Assembly: GCA_902805775.1 (NCBI GenBank) | Contig: CADCUB010000074.1 | Coordinates: 1 to 39,835 of the forward strand | Length of the DNA: 39,835 nucleotides | Source: an uncultured Frankineae bacterium | Lineage (GTDB): Bacteria; Actinomycetota; Actinomycetes; Mycobacteriales; SCTD01 | Direction: 5' to 3' | Shown here: piece after piece, positions 9,536 to 17,182 of the stretch | Layout of the letters: every line of letters starts with the position of its first letter | Position numbering within the stretch: position 1 is the first letter of the stretch | Notes under the pieces: generated by a model | Seen by the model: only the letters and a program-made list of their open reading frames with translations | The model's database searches: none | What the model was told of the DNA's origin: nothing | Program-made: the position numbers and the translations under genes

Positions 9536-10354
9536 TCAGCGACGCTGGGCGAGCACGTGCAGCTGGGTGGCGACATCACGGAACGGCGGTCGTTCGGACA
9601 GGGCCCGCTCCAGGGCCAGCAGGGCGGCTGCGGCACCGGGCTCGGCGTCGAGGACGGCGCCCGGGACGAGGTCGGCGACGACCCGCACGCCGTGCACCTG
9701 CTCGACGGTGAGGCCGGCGGCGGCGACGAGCTCGCGCAGGTGCTCGGCGTCGAAGCGCCGGCGCACGCCGTCGGCCGTGCCCCACCGTCCGGCCGGATCG
9801 GTGAGGGCGCGCGCCGCCTCGTCGGGGTGGCCGGCGAGGGCGCGGGCCAGCACGGCAGCCGCGCGGTTGGCCACGAGCAGGCTGAGTCGGCCGCGGCCCG
9901 GGCGCAGGACGCCGGCCGCGGCGGCCAGCGCCTCCGCGGGGTCGTCGACGACCTCCAGGACGCTGTGGCACAGCAGCAGGTCGACGGCGCCGGGCGCCAC
10001 CAGCTCGGGCAGGTCGGCGAGGTCGCCCTGCACGCCGGTGACCCGGCCGGCCAGCTCGCCCTCCGAAGCCCTGCGCTGCAGGGCAGCCAGCGCGTCGGGG
10101 CTGGGGTCGACGACGACCACCCGGTGACCCGCGCGGGCGAGCGGCACGGCGAAGCCACCGCTGCCGCCACCGGCGTCGACGACGTCGAGACCCTCCCCGG
10201 TCGCGTCGGCCTCGGCGAGGACGGCGGACAGGACCTCCCACACCACGGCGGTGCGGGCCGACGTGGACGGCCCGCCGACACGACGACCGGTGCGGCCCGA
10301 GAGCGGGTCGGCGGGCGGTCCTGGGGCGGGCGGCCGGGGCTGGACGGGCGACAC
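9536..10354 (-). CDS. class I SAM-dependent methyltransferase
   Basis: Rossmann-fold methyltransferase of 272 aa, substrate unknown. Motif I is VDAGGGSGGFAVPLA and motif II is VVVVDPSPDALAAL. A post-motif acidic residue lies in VQGDLADL, and motif IV is VDLLLCHSVLEVVDDP. It resembles SmtA/UbiE-like small-molecule methyltransferases. The GTG start at 10354 is chosen because GGAGGAG lies about 9 nt upstream; the upstream open frame is Arg/Pro-rich and not protein-like. It sits between dnaE2 (115 nt upstream) and dinB (24 nt downstream) inside the mutagenesis operon. A link to DNA repair is inferred from position only. Confidence 0.85.
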   Translation of the reverse strand: MSPVQPRPPAPGPPADPLSGRTGRRVGGPSTSARTAVVWEVLSAVLAEADATGEGLDVVDAGGGSGGFAVPLARAGHRVVVVDPSPDALAALQRRASEGELAGRVTGVQGDLADLPELVAPGAVDLLLCHSVLEVVDDPAEALAAAAGVLRPGRGRLSLLVANRAAAVLARALAGHPDEAARALTDPAGRWGTADGVRRRFDAEHLRELVAAAGLTVEQVHGVRVVADLVPGAVLDAEPGAAAALLALERALSERPPFRDVATQLHVLAQRR

Positions 10355-10469
10355 GGCGCTGCTCCTCCCCGGGCCGCCGGACGCGACGGACCCGGTGACG
10401 AGCCTAGTGACGCGGCTGCCGGTCCGAGGCCGGGCTGTCCGACGCCGAGGAGGTCGACGGGGGGAGCCG

Positions 10470-13400
10470 TCACTGCCCCGAGCTCCCGGGACTGGCGTGC
10501 CAGAGCTTGCGGGGGGCAGCCGGGGTCGCCCGTCCCCGCGAGGTCCCCGTCCCGTCCCCCGCCGGCTTGATGTCGGCGTACGGGGACGCGCGGAAGCCGG
10601 TCGCGTAGACGTGGACGGCCCCGCCGACCCCCGAGTGCCCCGCCCCGCCACCCACCAGCGGAGGGCTGGTCATCACCGGGCGGCTCGACCGGCTCGCCGC
10701 GGCCCCCTGCACCGCCGCATCGGTGACCAGGGCGGGTGTGGCCATCAGCGCCCACACCGCCTCGAGACCACCCTCGAGCCAGGCGCTGTGCAGTGCCGGC
10801 AGCTCCCAGCAGCCGACCGCCTGCATGGAGACCCCGCGCGGACCGGTGCGCCGGACCAGGCCCTGCACCACCAGCAGCCAGGAGTGGAAGACGGTCGTGG
10901 CGTAGCCGACCTGGGCGTCCTCGAAGAAGGTCGCGTCGAGCGGACCGGTGGCGTCGTCGAGCGTCACGAAGATCACCCGTCGCCCGGACCGGATCGGCGG
11001 CGTCTGCGTCGCGACCTTGACCCCGGCGACGAGCACCTCCTGGCGGCTCCGGCACCCCAGCAGGTCCTGAGCCCGGGTCGTGCCGAGCTCGTCGAGGAAC
11101 GGGGCGTACGCGTCCATGACGTGGGAGCTCACGTCGAGCCCGAGCACGTCGAGCTCCGCGCGCACCCGCTCCGCCCGGCTCATCTCGGGCAGGCCGCTCG
11201 AGACGGTCTGCTCGGGCGCGTCACCGAGGTCGAGCGCGAGCTGCACGTCGACCGGCTCGGGTGTCGCCGGGGCCTGCGACTGACGGGCCTGCCGCGCCCG
11301 CACGTCGTCGAGGACGACGATCGGGGACGCCGCGGCGCCCCGGTCGGAGGTCGCCGGGTCGGTGAGGGAGGTCGGCAGCGGGGTGGTCGCCCGGCCGCGT
11401 CCGGTGCCCGCCGAACGGCGGCGTGGTCCGGCCTTGCGGGCTGCGGCCGCGGTCGACCGGCTCCAGCGGTCGAGCTCGGCGACCTGCAGCAGCAGGTCGC
11501 GTCGGGTGACCTGGCCCCGGCGGCGCACCGGCACGGTCGAGCCCAGCCCGTAGATCGAGTCGAACGCCCCGGCCACCACCAACCGCTCGACGACCGGTCG
11601 GGACACCGCAGCGCGGTGCCAGAAGTCCGACAGGGAGGCGTAGGGCCGGCCGGCGACGATCCGGGCGGTCTCCGCCTCGGACATGCCCTTCACCTCCGCC
11701 AGGCCGATGCGGATGCCGTAGCCGCGTCCGTCGGGCAGCCGCGGATCGGACGGAGCGCTGCGGGGACCGCTGACACCACCCAGGACTCCGGGGCCGTCGC
11801 GCAGCCATCCGTCGAGGTCCGCGACGGCCTCGGGCGGCGCCGCAGGACTGCCCACCTGGTCGAGCACCGCCGGAGGCGGCTCGTCGAGCACCCCGACCCG
11901 CTCCACCCGGTAGGCCGCGTCCGACAGGTTGACGTCGAGGGACAGCACGGCGATGCCGAACTGCCGGGCGTCGTCGAGGATCAGCCGCTTGGGGTACATG
12001 CCGGGGTCGTGCGTGAGCACGCCGGCGAGGAAGGCCGCCGGGTGGTGGGCCTTGAGCCAGGCCGACTGGTAGGTCGGCAGGGCGAACGCCGCCGCGTGGG
12101 CCTTGCAGAAGCCGAACGACCCGAACGCCTTGAGCACCTCCCAGACCCGCTCCACCACGCCGAGCTCGTAGCCGGCGGCCAGCGCGCACGGCACGAACCA
12201 GGCCTGCACCTCCGGCTGGCCCTCGGGGTCGCCGAGCGCCCGCCGGACCTCGTCGGCCTCGGCCAGCGAGCAGCCGGTCATCGTGCTGACGATCTGCAGC
12301 ACCTGCTCGTGGAACACCACGACGCCGGAGGTCTGCGCCAGCACCGGCTCGAGGTCGGGGTGCAGGAGGTCGGCGTCCTTCCAGCCCTGCCGGGCCTCGA
12401 GGAAGGGCCGGACCATGTCGCTCTTGACCGGACCGGGCCGGAACAGGGAGATGTCGACGATGAGGTCCTCGAAGGTCTCCGGCGCGAACTTGCCGACCAG
12501 CTCGCGCTGACCGGGCGACTCGATCTGGAAGCAGCCCAGCGTCTTGGTCGACTGCACGAGCGCGAAGGTGTCGGGGTCGTCGCGGGCCGCCGCGTCGACG
12601 TCGACCTGCACCCCGTCGACACGGGCGATCTCACCGATCGCGTGCTGCATCGCCGACTGCATGCGGATGCCGAGCACGTCGAGCTTGAGCAGCCCGAGCT
12701 CCTCGACGTCGTCCTTGTCGAACTGGCTCATCGGCAGGCCCAGCCAGCTCGACTCGACGGGGGTGCGGTCGAGCAGCGTGGTGTCGGACAGCAGCACGCC
12801 GCAGGGGTGCAGCGCGACGTGGCGCGGCAGCCCGTCGAGCCGCTCGACCAGGCGCAGGAGCAGGTCGATGCGGCCGGCGTTCTCGCCCTTGGCCAGGCCG
12901 CTGGCGCGCAGCTCGGGAAGGTCGCGCATGGCCGCGCGCACCTGGCTGGCCCGGATGTGGGGGAACGCCTTGGCCAGCGCGTCCACCTCGCCCGGCGGCA
13001 GCCCGAGCGCCGCGCCGACGTCGCGGATGCCGTGGCGGGCGCGGTAGGTGTCCATCATCGACACGCAGGTGCAGCGCTCACCGCCGTACCGGGCCAGGAT
13101 CTGCTCGTAGACCTCCATGCGGCGGGCGGACTCGACGTCGACGTCGATGTCGGGCAGCTGGTGGCGCAGCGGGGACAGGAACCGCTCCATCAGCAGCCCG
13201 TAGCGGATCGGGTCGACGTCGCTGATGCCGAGCAGGTAGGTGACCAGCGAGCCGGCGCCGCTCCCCCGGGCCGCCACGCGCACCCCCATGCCCTTGATGA
13301 GGTCGACGACGTCGGCGACGGTGAGGAAGTACGACGGGTAGCCCAGGCCCGAGATGACGCCGAGCTCGTCCTCGAGCCGGGCGACGGTGCCGGCGTCGCG

Positions 13401-14549
13401 CGCCATCGCCCGCCGGCCGAAGCCGGCCTCGCAGCGCTCGCGCAGCACGGCCAGGGGCTCGCCGCCCCCCGTCTCCAGCTCGGGGAAGTGGACCTCGCCG
13501 ATCCCCAGGTCGCGCCGGGGGTCGACCGCGCACCGGTCGGCCTCGAACCGGGTGCGGGCGAGCAGCCTGCGGCCCTCGTCGGTCGAGCCCGCGGCCCGGG
13601 CGACCTGCGCGGCGACCTCCGCCATCGACTTGCCGGGCAGCAGCGCCGCCTCGGCGTTGCGCCGGTCGACGTGGCGCAGGTCGAGCGCGACCAGCCGGCG
13701 GGCGGCGTCGAGCACGTCGGCGGTCGGGGCGTCGGCCCGGTCGGCGTAGCGCACGACGTTGGTGAGCACCGCGCTGCAGTGCTGCTCGGTGGCGAACCCC
13801 AGCATCCGGGCGGCCCGCCCGACGTCACCCGGACCGCGGTGGCAGACGACCTCGACGACCACGCCGTCGCGCCCGAGGACGTCGCGCCAGCGGGACAGGT
13901 GGGCGCGGGCGAGGTCGTCGCGGCGGGCGGTCACGGCCCGGCCGAGCTCGGAGGCCGGTCCGAGCAGGACGGCGAGGGCACCGGCCTGCGCGGCGCCGCC
14001 GGCGTGCTCGGCGACGAGGTCGAGGGTGCTCACCGGTGCGCCGCGCTCACCGGCGAGGTGGGTCGCGGACACCAGCCGGCACAGCGCCGCCCATCCCCGG
14101 CCGTCACGCGCGAGCAGCACCACCCGGGGCAGGGCCTCCACCCCGCGGTCGGGGTCCTGGTCGAGGAACGCCCCGCCCCGGGCGGGGCTGCTCCGACCGG
14201 CGCCGGACGCGCTCCGTCCGGCGCCGGGAGCGCCGGACCCCGCACCGCTGCGGGACCTCGAGCCGGCGCCGGCCCGGCCGCCGGACGGGTCGAGCAGGAC
14301 GGGCGCGACGGCGAGGTCGACGCCGAACACCGGACGGACCCCCGCCGCGGCGCAGGCCTTGGCGAACTTCACGACCCCGTAGGCGCCGTCCCGGTCGGTC
14401 AGGGCGAGCGTGTCCATCCCGTGCTCGGCGGCACGCTCGACGAGCGCACGGGGCGAGGACGCGCCGTGGCGCAGCGAGTAGCCGGACGCGACGTGGAGGT
14501 GGACGAACGGGTCCGGCCCCGGGGAGCCCGGCCCTGTGGGAGGCAGCAC
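10470..14549 (-). CDS. dnaE2: error-prone DNA polymerase III alpha subunit (DnaE2/ImuC type)
   Basis: C-family replicative-type polymerase used in damage tolerance. The polymerase active site is intact: PDIDVD (466-471) and LLKLDVLG (Asp624), with SLFRPGPVKSDM and GVVVFHEQVLQI in the fingers. An OB-fold region near the C-terminus contains RRVIFVTLDDATGPLDATFF, and the end reads PRKLWHASPGSSG. The N-terminal PHP domain is altered: motif I reads HLHVASGYS (second metal His is Ala21) and motif II reads LTDRD (Arg53 instead of His), so a PHP nuclease is unlikely. At 1359 aa it is longer than the roughly 1100-1180 usual for the group, largely through Gly/Ser/Ala-rich inserts, for example about 88-136. 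GTG start 3 nt after the HEPN stop. Confidence 0.93.
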   Translation of the reverse strand: MLPPTGPGSPGPDPFVHLHVASGYSLRHGASSPRALVERAAEHGMDTLALTDRDGAYGVVKFAKACAAAGVRPVFGVDLAVAPVLLDPSGGRAGAGSRSRSGAGSGAPGAGRSASGAGRSSPARGGAFLDQDPDRGVEALPRVVLLARDGRGWAALCRLVSATHLAGERGAPVSTLDLVAEHAGGAAQAGALAVLLGPASELGRAVTARRDDLARAHLSRWRDVLGRDGVVVEVVCHRGPGDVGRAARMLGFATEQHCSAVLTNVVRYADRADAPTADVLDAARRLVALDLRHVDRRNAEAALLPGKSMAEVAAQVARAAGSTDEGRRLLARTRFEADRCAVDPRRDLGIGEVHFPELETGGGEPLAVLRERCEAGFGRRAMARDAGTVARLEDELGVISGLGYPSYFLTVADVVDLIKGMGVRVAARGSGAGSLVTYLLGISDVDPIRYGLLMERFLSPLRHQLPDIDVDVESARRMEVYEQILARYGGERCTCVSMMDTYRARHGIRDVGAALGLPPGEVDALAKAFPHIRASQVRAAMRDLPELRASGLAKGENAGRIDLLLRLVERLDGLPRHVALHPCGVLLSDTTLLDRTPVESSWLGLPMSQFDKDDVEELGLLKLDVLGIRMQSAMQHAIGEIARVDGVQVDVDAAARDDPDTFALVQSTKTLGCFQIESPGQRELVGKFAPETFEDLIVDISLFRPGPVKSDMVRPFLEARQGWKDADLLHPDLEPVLAQTSGVVVFHEQVLQIVSTMTGCSLAEADEVRRALGDPEGQPEVQAWFVPCALAAGYELGVVERVWEVLKAFGSFGFCKAHAAAFALPTYQSAWLKAHHPAAFLAGVLTHDPGMYPKRLILDDARQFGIAVLSLDVNLSDAAYRVERVGVLDEPPPAVLDQVGSPAAPPEAVADLDGWLRDGPGVLGGVSGPRSAPSDPRLPDGRGYGIRIGLAEVKGMSEAETARIVAGRPYASLSDFWHRAAVSRPVVERLVVAGAFDSIYGLGSTVPVRRRGQVTRRDLLLQVAELDRWSRSTAAAARKAGPRRRSAGTGRGRATTPLPTSLTDPATSDRGAAASPIVVLDDVRARQARQSQAPATPEPVDVQLALDLGDAPEQTVSSGLPEMSRAERVRAELDVLGLDVSSHVMDAYAPFLDELGTTRAQDLLGCRSRQEVLVAGVKVATQTPPIRSGRRVIFVTLDDATGPLDATFFEDAQVGYATTVFHSWLLVVQGLVRRTGPRGVSMQAVGCWELPALHSAWLEGGLEAVWALMATPALVTDAAVQGAAASRSSRPVMTSPPLVGGGAGHSGVGGAVHVYATGFRASPYADIKPAGDGTGTSRGRATPAAPRKLWHASPGSSGQ

Positions 14550-14552
14550 GGC

Positions 14553-14990
14553 TCAGCCCGACGCCAGGAGCAGCTGCGAGCCGGGCAGGCCGAGGGAGCC
14601 CTCGACCACCACGAGGAACGCCTCGACGTCGCGCACCAGGTCGTCGGCCTCGCGCGGCGTGACCGCGGAGGGCAGGCCGGCCTCGGCGGCGGCGCGCTTG
14701 CCGGCGCCCGCGGCGAAGAAGGTCGCCCACTCACCGAGCTCGGGGGCGACGGCGGCGAGCAGCACCCAGGCGCTGGTCGGCCGGGTCCGGCGAGCAGCGG
14801 TGGGGTCGCCCGCCGGGCGGGCCCGGCAGGCCAGCACGGCCGCGGCCACCCGCAGGGCGGCGAGGTGGGCGGCGGCGTAGCGCTCACCGGCGGTGGCGGC
14901 CTCGCACGCCTCGACCAGCCCGCGGCGGGCCAGGGCCAGCAGGATGGACGCGGGCAGCCGGGAGGTGGACCCGGCGGGGACCGTCGTCAT
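14553..14990 (-). CDS. SAV_6107-type HEPN domain protein
   Basis: Small helical protein of 145 aa matching the actinobacterial SAV_6107 HEPN family. It contains EACEAATAGERYAAAHLAALR, with the R-x4-H arrangement (RYAAAH) of HEPN proteins. Further on is SAWVLLAAVAPELGEWATFFA, then READDLVRDVEAFLVVVE. HEPN proteins can be RNases or nucleotide-binding partners; whether this minimal version is catalytic cannot be told. The ATG lies 8 nt after the DUF6504 stop and 3 nt separate its stop from dnaE2. This family is recurrently found beside dnaE2 in actinobacteria, which suggests an accessory role in the mutagenesis operon. Confidence 0.85.
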   Translation of the reverse strand: MTTVPAGSTSRLPASILLALARRGLVEACEAATAGERYAAAHLAALRVAAAVLACRARPAGDPTAARRTRPTSAWVLLAAVAPELGEWATFFAAGAGKRAAAEAGLPSAVTPREADDLVRDVEAFLVVVEGSLGLPGSQLLLASG

Positions 14991-14998
14991 CGCCGGCC

Positions 14999-15421
14999 TC
15001 AGTCCAGGACCCGGGCGAGCGACCAGCGGCCGGTCGACCAGGAGAAGCACAGGTCGTAGACGCCGGTGCCGGCCCACCGCCCGGCACCGGCCTCCACCCG
15101 GAACCAGTCCTGCTCGCCGTCGTCGACCCCGGCCGACCCGACGGAGACGTCGACGTCGGGCGCGGGCTCGCCCCAGGCGCGCTGCGCCCACTTGGGCGAG
15201 GACGGCAGCGGCGCGGTCTCGAGCGGCGCCACGGCAGCACCGCCGGCCACGGAGTCACCGTCGTGCAGGGACTGGACGCCGGCGGCACGCCACCACCCGC
15301 CGGACTCGGTCCAGCGGGCCAGCACCTCGCGCACGACGTAGAGCCGGCCCCGCCACAGGAACTGGGCGGGGACGTCGTCGTGCCGCTGGACCTCCACGGC
15401 ATCGGTGTGCAGACGGGACAC
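14999..15421 (-). CDS. DUF6504 family protein
   Basis: A 140-aa actinobacterial protein of unknown function. Its core reads VQRHDDVPAQFLWRGRLYVV, followed by EVLARWTESGGWW and a C-terminal VYDLCFSWSTGRWSLARVLD. The Trp-rich, beta-strand-like pattern suits a small barrel. The GTG start at 15421 is chosen because GGGAGGAGG lies just upstream. An in-frame ATG at 15580 would add 53 Pro/Gly/Arg-rich residues but has no ribosome site and lies in the arm of a hairpin. It is the first gene of the LexA-box operon with HEPN, dnaE2, the methyltransferase and dinB. Confidence 0.8.
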   Translation of the reverse strand: MSRLHTDAVEVQRHDDVPAQFLWRGRLYVVREVLARWTESGGWWRAAGVQSLHDGDSVAGGAAVAPLETAPLPSSPKWAQRAWGEPAPDVDVSVGSAGVDDGEQDWFRVEAGAGRWAGTGVYDLCFSWSTGRWSLARVLD

Positions 15422-15494
15422 GGGGCCTCCTCCCGACGGGCGAGCGGGCAGCGGGCGCTGACCGCGGGTGCCGGGGGAAGGCGGCGACGGCGAC

Positions 15495-15588
15495 GCCGGT
15501 CCGGGCGGGACGCTTCCCCACGCCCACCCGGACCGGCGAACCCGCCCGATGACGTGAGAGGGTCGAGGCTCCGACGTCATCGGGCGGG
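15495..15588 (-). promoter_or_regulatory. two adjacent 15-bp hairpins in the leader of the SOS operon
   Basis: Hairpin A: arms 15541-15555 and 15574-15588, 15 of 15 complementary, 18-nt loop. Hairpin B: arms 15495-15509 and 15523-15537, 14 of 15 complementary, 13-nt loop. Only GAA separates them. The odd position in B is a G-U pair in the minus-strand RNA but a C-A mismatch in the plus-strand RNA, which favours a structured minus-strand transcript. They lie between the LexA box and the DUF6504 start, about 74 nt before it. The rest of 15422-15834 holds a weaker hairpin (15598-15604/15615-15621) and nothing else I recognise. Confidence 0.7.
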
Positions 15589-15641
15589 GGTCCGCCAGGA
15601 CGGGTCCGCGAGGCCCCGTCCGGAACGCATCTCCAGTTGGA

Positions 15642-15665
15642 GTGTTCGAACGCCAGTTCGAACAC
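15642..15665. promoter_or_regulatory. LexA (SOS) box, perfect 10-4-10 palindrome
   Basis: GTGTTCGAAC, GCCA, GTTCGAACAC: two perfectly complementary 10-nt arms with a 4-nt spacer. It contains the actinobacterial/Gram-positive LexA core GAAC-N4-GTTC (15648-15659). It lies 221 nt upstream of the DUF6504 start, heading the dnaE2/dinB operon, and 170 nt upstream of the plus-strand PPOX remnant. The operon content makes the minus-strand side the natural target. Confidence 0.88.
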
Positions 15666-15822
15666 CGAGAACAGTAGACCCTGCCTCCGACAGACCGTCA
15701 ACCGTCGACCCCGCCTCGAGGGACGGCAGCCGTTCCGGCGTCGGGACCGGCGTCGCCGGCGGCGTCGACGACCGCGTCGGCGTCCAGCGGGTCCCTGCGC
15801 CCCTGGCACCGCACACCTGCCG

Positions 15823-15828
15823 CACACT
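15823..15828 (+). promoter_or_regulatory. putative -10 of a leaderless start (PPOX remnant)
   Basis: CACACT ends exactly 6 nt before the GTG at 15835, and no Shine-Dalgarno sequence is visible. This is the geometry of leaderless mRNAs common in actinobacteria. Confidence 0.45.
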
Positions 15829-15834
15829 GCACGC

Positions 15835-16134
15835 GTGCCGCGCACCGCCACCGCCGACCGCGTCTCCCGCGAGCAGCTGCTCGCCTTCCTGCGCGCCCGC
15901 TCCCGGGCGCTGCTGACCACCCGTCGCACCGACGGCGGGCCGCAGCTGTCTCCGGTCGCGGCCGGCGTCGACGCCGAGGGCCGGATCGTCGTGTCGACCT
16001 ACCCCTCGCGGGCGAAGGTCCGCAACGTGCTGCTGCGGGTGGGCATCGACCGCTGGGGGCCTGTCGCCACGGGCGGCTTCCCGCCGGAGGTCGATGCGGG
16101 GCCGTCCCTCGACGTGCGGCAGGACGGTGCCTAG
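15835..16134 (+). pseudogene. truncated PPOX-class (F420/FMN-dependent) oxidoreductase
   Basis: The first 65 or so of 99 residues match the N-terminal half of PPOX split-barrel proteins: SREQLLAFLRARSRALLTTR, then GPQLSPVAAGVDAEGRIVVS and YPSRAKVRN. Family members continue with a RDPRV-type strand and reach about 130-150 residues. Here the sequence changes after KVRN to an unrelated Gly/Pro-rich tail and stops. I looked for the missing half in the other two plus frames up to 16140 and did not find it, so this looks like an internal or 3' deletion rather than a simple frameshift. GTG start, probably leaderless. Its stop overlaps the -10 of the next gene. Confidence 0.6.
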
Positions 16135-16137
16135 GGT
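16132..16137 (+). promoter_or_regulatory. putative -10 of a leaderless start (GAF gene)
   Basis: TAGGGT ends exactly 6 nt before the ATG at 16144. The hexamer overlaps the stop codon of the upstream PPOX remnant. Confidence 0.5.
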
Positions 16138-16143
16138 CGGGGG

Positions 16144-16686
16144 ATGGAGCGCCCGCGCCGGTCGGACGTGGTGCGGCAGGCCAGCGGCCTGCCCCACCTG
16201 TCCGTCCTGACGGACCAGGTCCGCGTCTCGCGCGTACGGGCCATCGCGGCCGGCGCAGCCGGGTCGGACGTCCTGCCCAGCCTCGTGCGGCTGGCCGCCA
16301 AGGTCTCCTCGAGCGAGTGCGCCCAGCTCTCGCTGCTCGCCGACGAGCAGGTGGCCACCGCTGTCCGCTGCGACGACGAGGGCTACTCGCGGTCCACGAG
16401 CGCGCTCGCCGACAGCCTGTGCACCGTCACGGTCCTGTCCGGCGACGTCCTGGTCGCCGCCGACGCGCAGGTCCACCCGTGGCTGCACGACCTGCCGCCG
16501 GTCGTGTCCGGGGCCGTGCGCAACTACCTCGGCGTCCCGCTGCTGCTGGCCGACGGCACGGCGGTGGGCGCCCTGTGCGTCTACGGGCCGCAGCCGCGCG
16601 AGTGGTCCGACCGCGACGTCGGCCTCACCTGCGACGTCGCCGACGTCGCCGCGCTCGAGCTGCGGCGCCTCGTCGGGCAGGAGTGA
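16144..16686 (+). CDS. GAF domain protein
   Basis: A stand-alone GAF domain of 180 aa, likely a cytoplasmic ligand or redox sensor. The domain covers about residues 35-175. It has the typical opening LPSLVRLAAKVSSSECAQLSLL, a central helix SLCTVTVLSGDVLVAADAQ, and the closing VRNYLGVPLLLADGTAVGALCVYGPQPREWS. This closing core is characteristic of the GAF family. No output domain (kinase, GGDEF, HTH) is attached, so any signal would go through a partner. Cys60, Cys77 and Cys92 are present, but no heme or Fe-S motif can be claimed. The ATG is 6 nt after a TAGGGT hexamer. The SRPBCC gene starts 25 nt downstream. Confidence 0.85.
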   Translation: MERPRRSDVVRQASGLPHLSVLTDQVRVSRVRAIAAGAAGSDVLPSLVRLAAKVSSSECAQLSLLADEQVATAVRCDDEGYSRSTSALADSLCTVTVLSGDVLVAADAQVHPWLHDLPPVVSGAVRNYLGVPLLLADGTAVGALCVYGPQPREWSDRDVGLTCDVADVAALELRRLVGQE

Positions 16687-16690
16687 CGGC

Positions 16691-16710
16691 GCGGCAGGGC
16701 ACACTGCCGC
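16691..16710 (+). promoter_or_regulatory. inverted repeat over the SRPBCC promoter
   Basis: GCGGCAG and CTGCCGC are perfect 7-bp arms around a 6-nt spacer, ending 1 nt before the ATG at 16712. The repeat covers a putative -10 hexamer, CACACT (16700-16705), which lies 6 nt before the start codon. It could be an operator, or a hairpin at the 3' end of the GAF gene. Confidence 0.4.
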
Positions 16711-16711
16711 C

Positions 16712-17182
16712 ATGACCGCCGACCTGAGCTTCTCCGCGCACGTCGTCGTGGCGCGCCCGCCGCAGCAGGTCTACGACCTGGTGTCGGACGTGACCCGCAC
16801 CGGCGAGTGGAGCCCGACCTGCGTGACGTGCTGGTGGGACGAGGGCGCCGGCCCCGAGCCCGGCAGCTGGTTCACCGGCCGCAACGTCACGCCGTCGCGG
16901 ACGTGGGAGACCCGGTCGCAGGTGCTCGTCGCGAGACCCGGCGAGGAGTTCACCTGGGTGGTGGGCGACGGGCTCGTGCGCTGGAGCTACCTGCTGGAGC
17001 CCCACGACGGCGGGACGCTGCTCACCGAGACCTGGCAGTTCCTGCCGGCGGGCCTGGAGTTCTTCCGGCAGAAGTACGGCGAGGACGCCGACGCGCAGAT
17101 CGAGGACCGGCGCCGCGCCGCCCACGAGGGCATCCCGAGGACGCTCGCGGCCGTACGGGCCGTCGCCGAGGCCGAGGGGTGA
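16712..17182 (+). CDS. SRPBCC (START-like) family protein
   Basis: A 156-aa protein of the polyketide cyclase/START-like fold with a deep hydrophobic pocket. It begins SFSAHVVVARPPQQVYDLVS, followed by RTGEWSPTCVTCWWDEG. The mid strands are WETRSQVLVARPGEEFTWVV and the C-terminal helix region follows LLTETWQF. This is the typical order for SRPBCC proteins of unknown ligand. The start lies in a leaderless-type context. Its TGA overlaps the GTG of the next gene (GTGA), so it is coupled to the Gfo/Idh-type oxidoreductase; the pair may act on one substrate, which is not identifiable. Confidence 0.85.
   Translation: MTADLSFSAHVVVARPPQQVYDLVSDVTRTGEWSPTCVTCWWDEGAGPEPGSWFTGRNVTPSRTWETRSQVLVARPGEEFTWVVGDGLVRWSYLLEPHDGGTLLTETWQFLPAGLEFFRQKYGEDADAQIEDRRRAAHEGIPRTLAAVRAVAEAEG

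Noticed and set aside
10251..15059. A 1602-codon open frame on the plus strand
   Set aside because: It is the antisense shadow of dnaE2 and its upstream genes, with His/Gly/Arg/Val-rich composition and no domain; GC-rich third positions on the minus strand keep it open.
15422..15580. 53-residue N-terminal extension of the DUF6504 protein
   Set aside because: No ribosome site at the ATG, low-complexity sequence, and it runs through the two hairpins; GGGAGGAGG precedes the GTG at 15421.
15577..16713. A 378-codon minus-strand open frame over the PPOX and GAF genes
   Set aside because: Composition of a shadow frame, and the GAF domain on the other strand is unambiguous.
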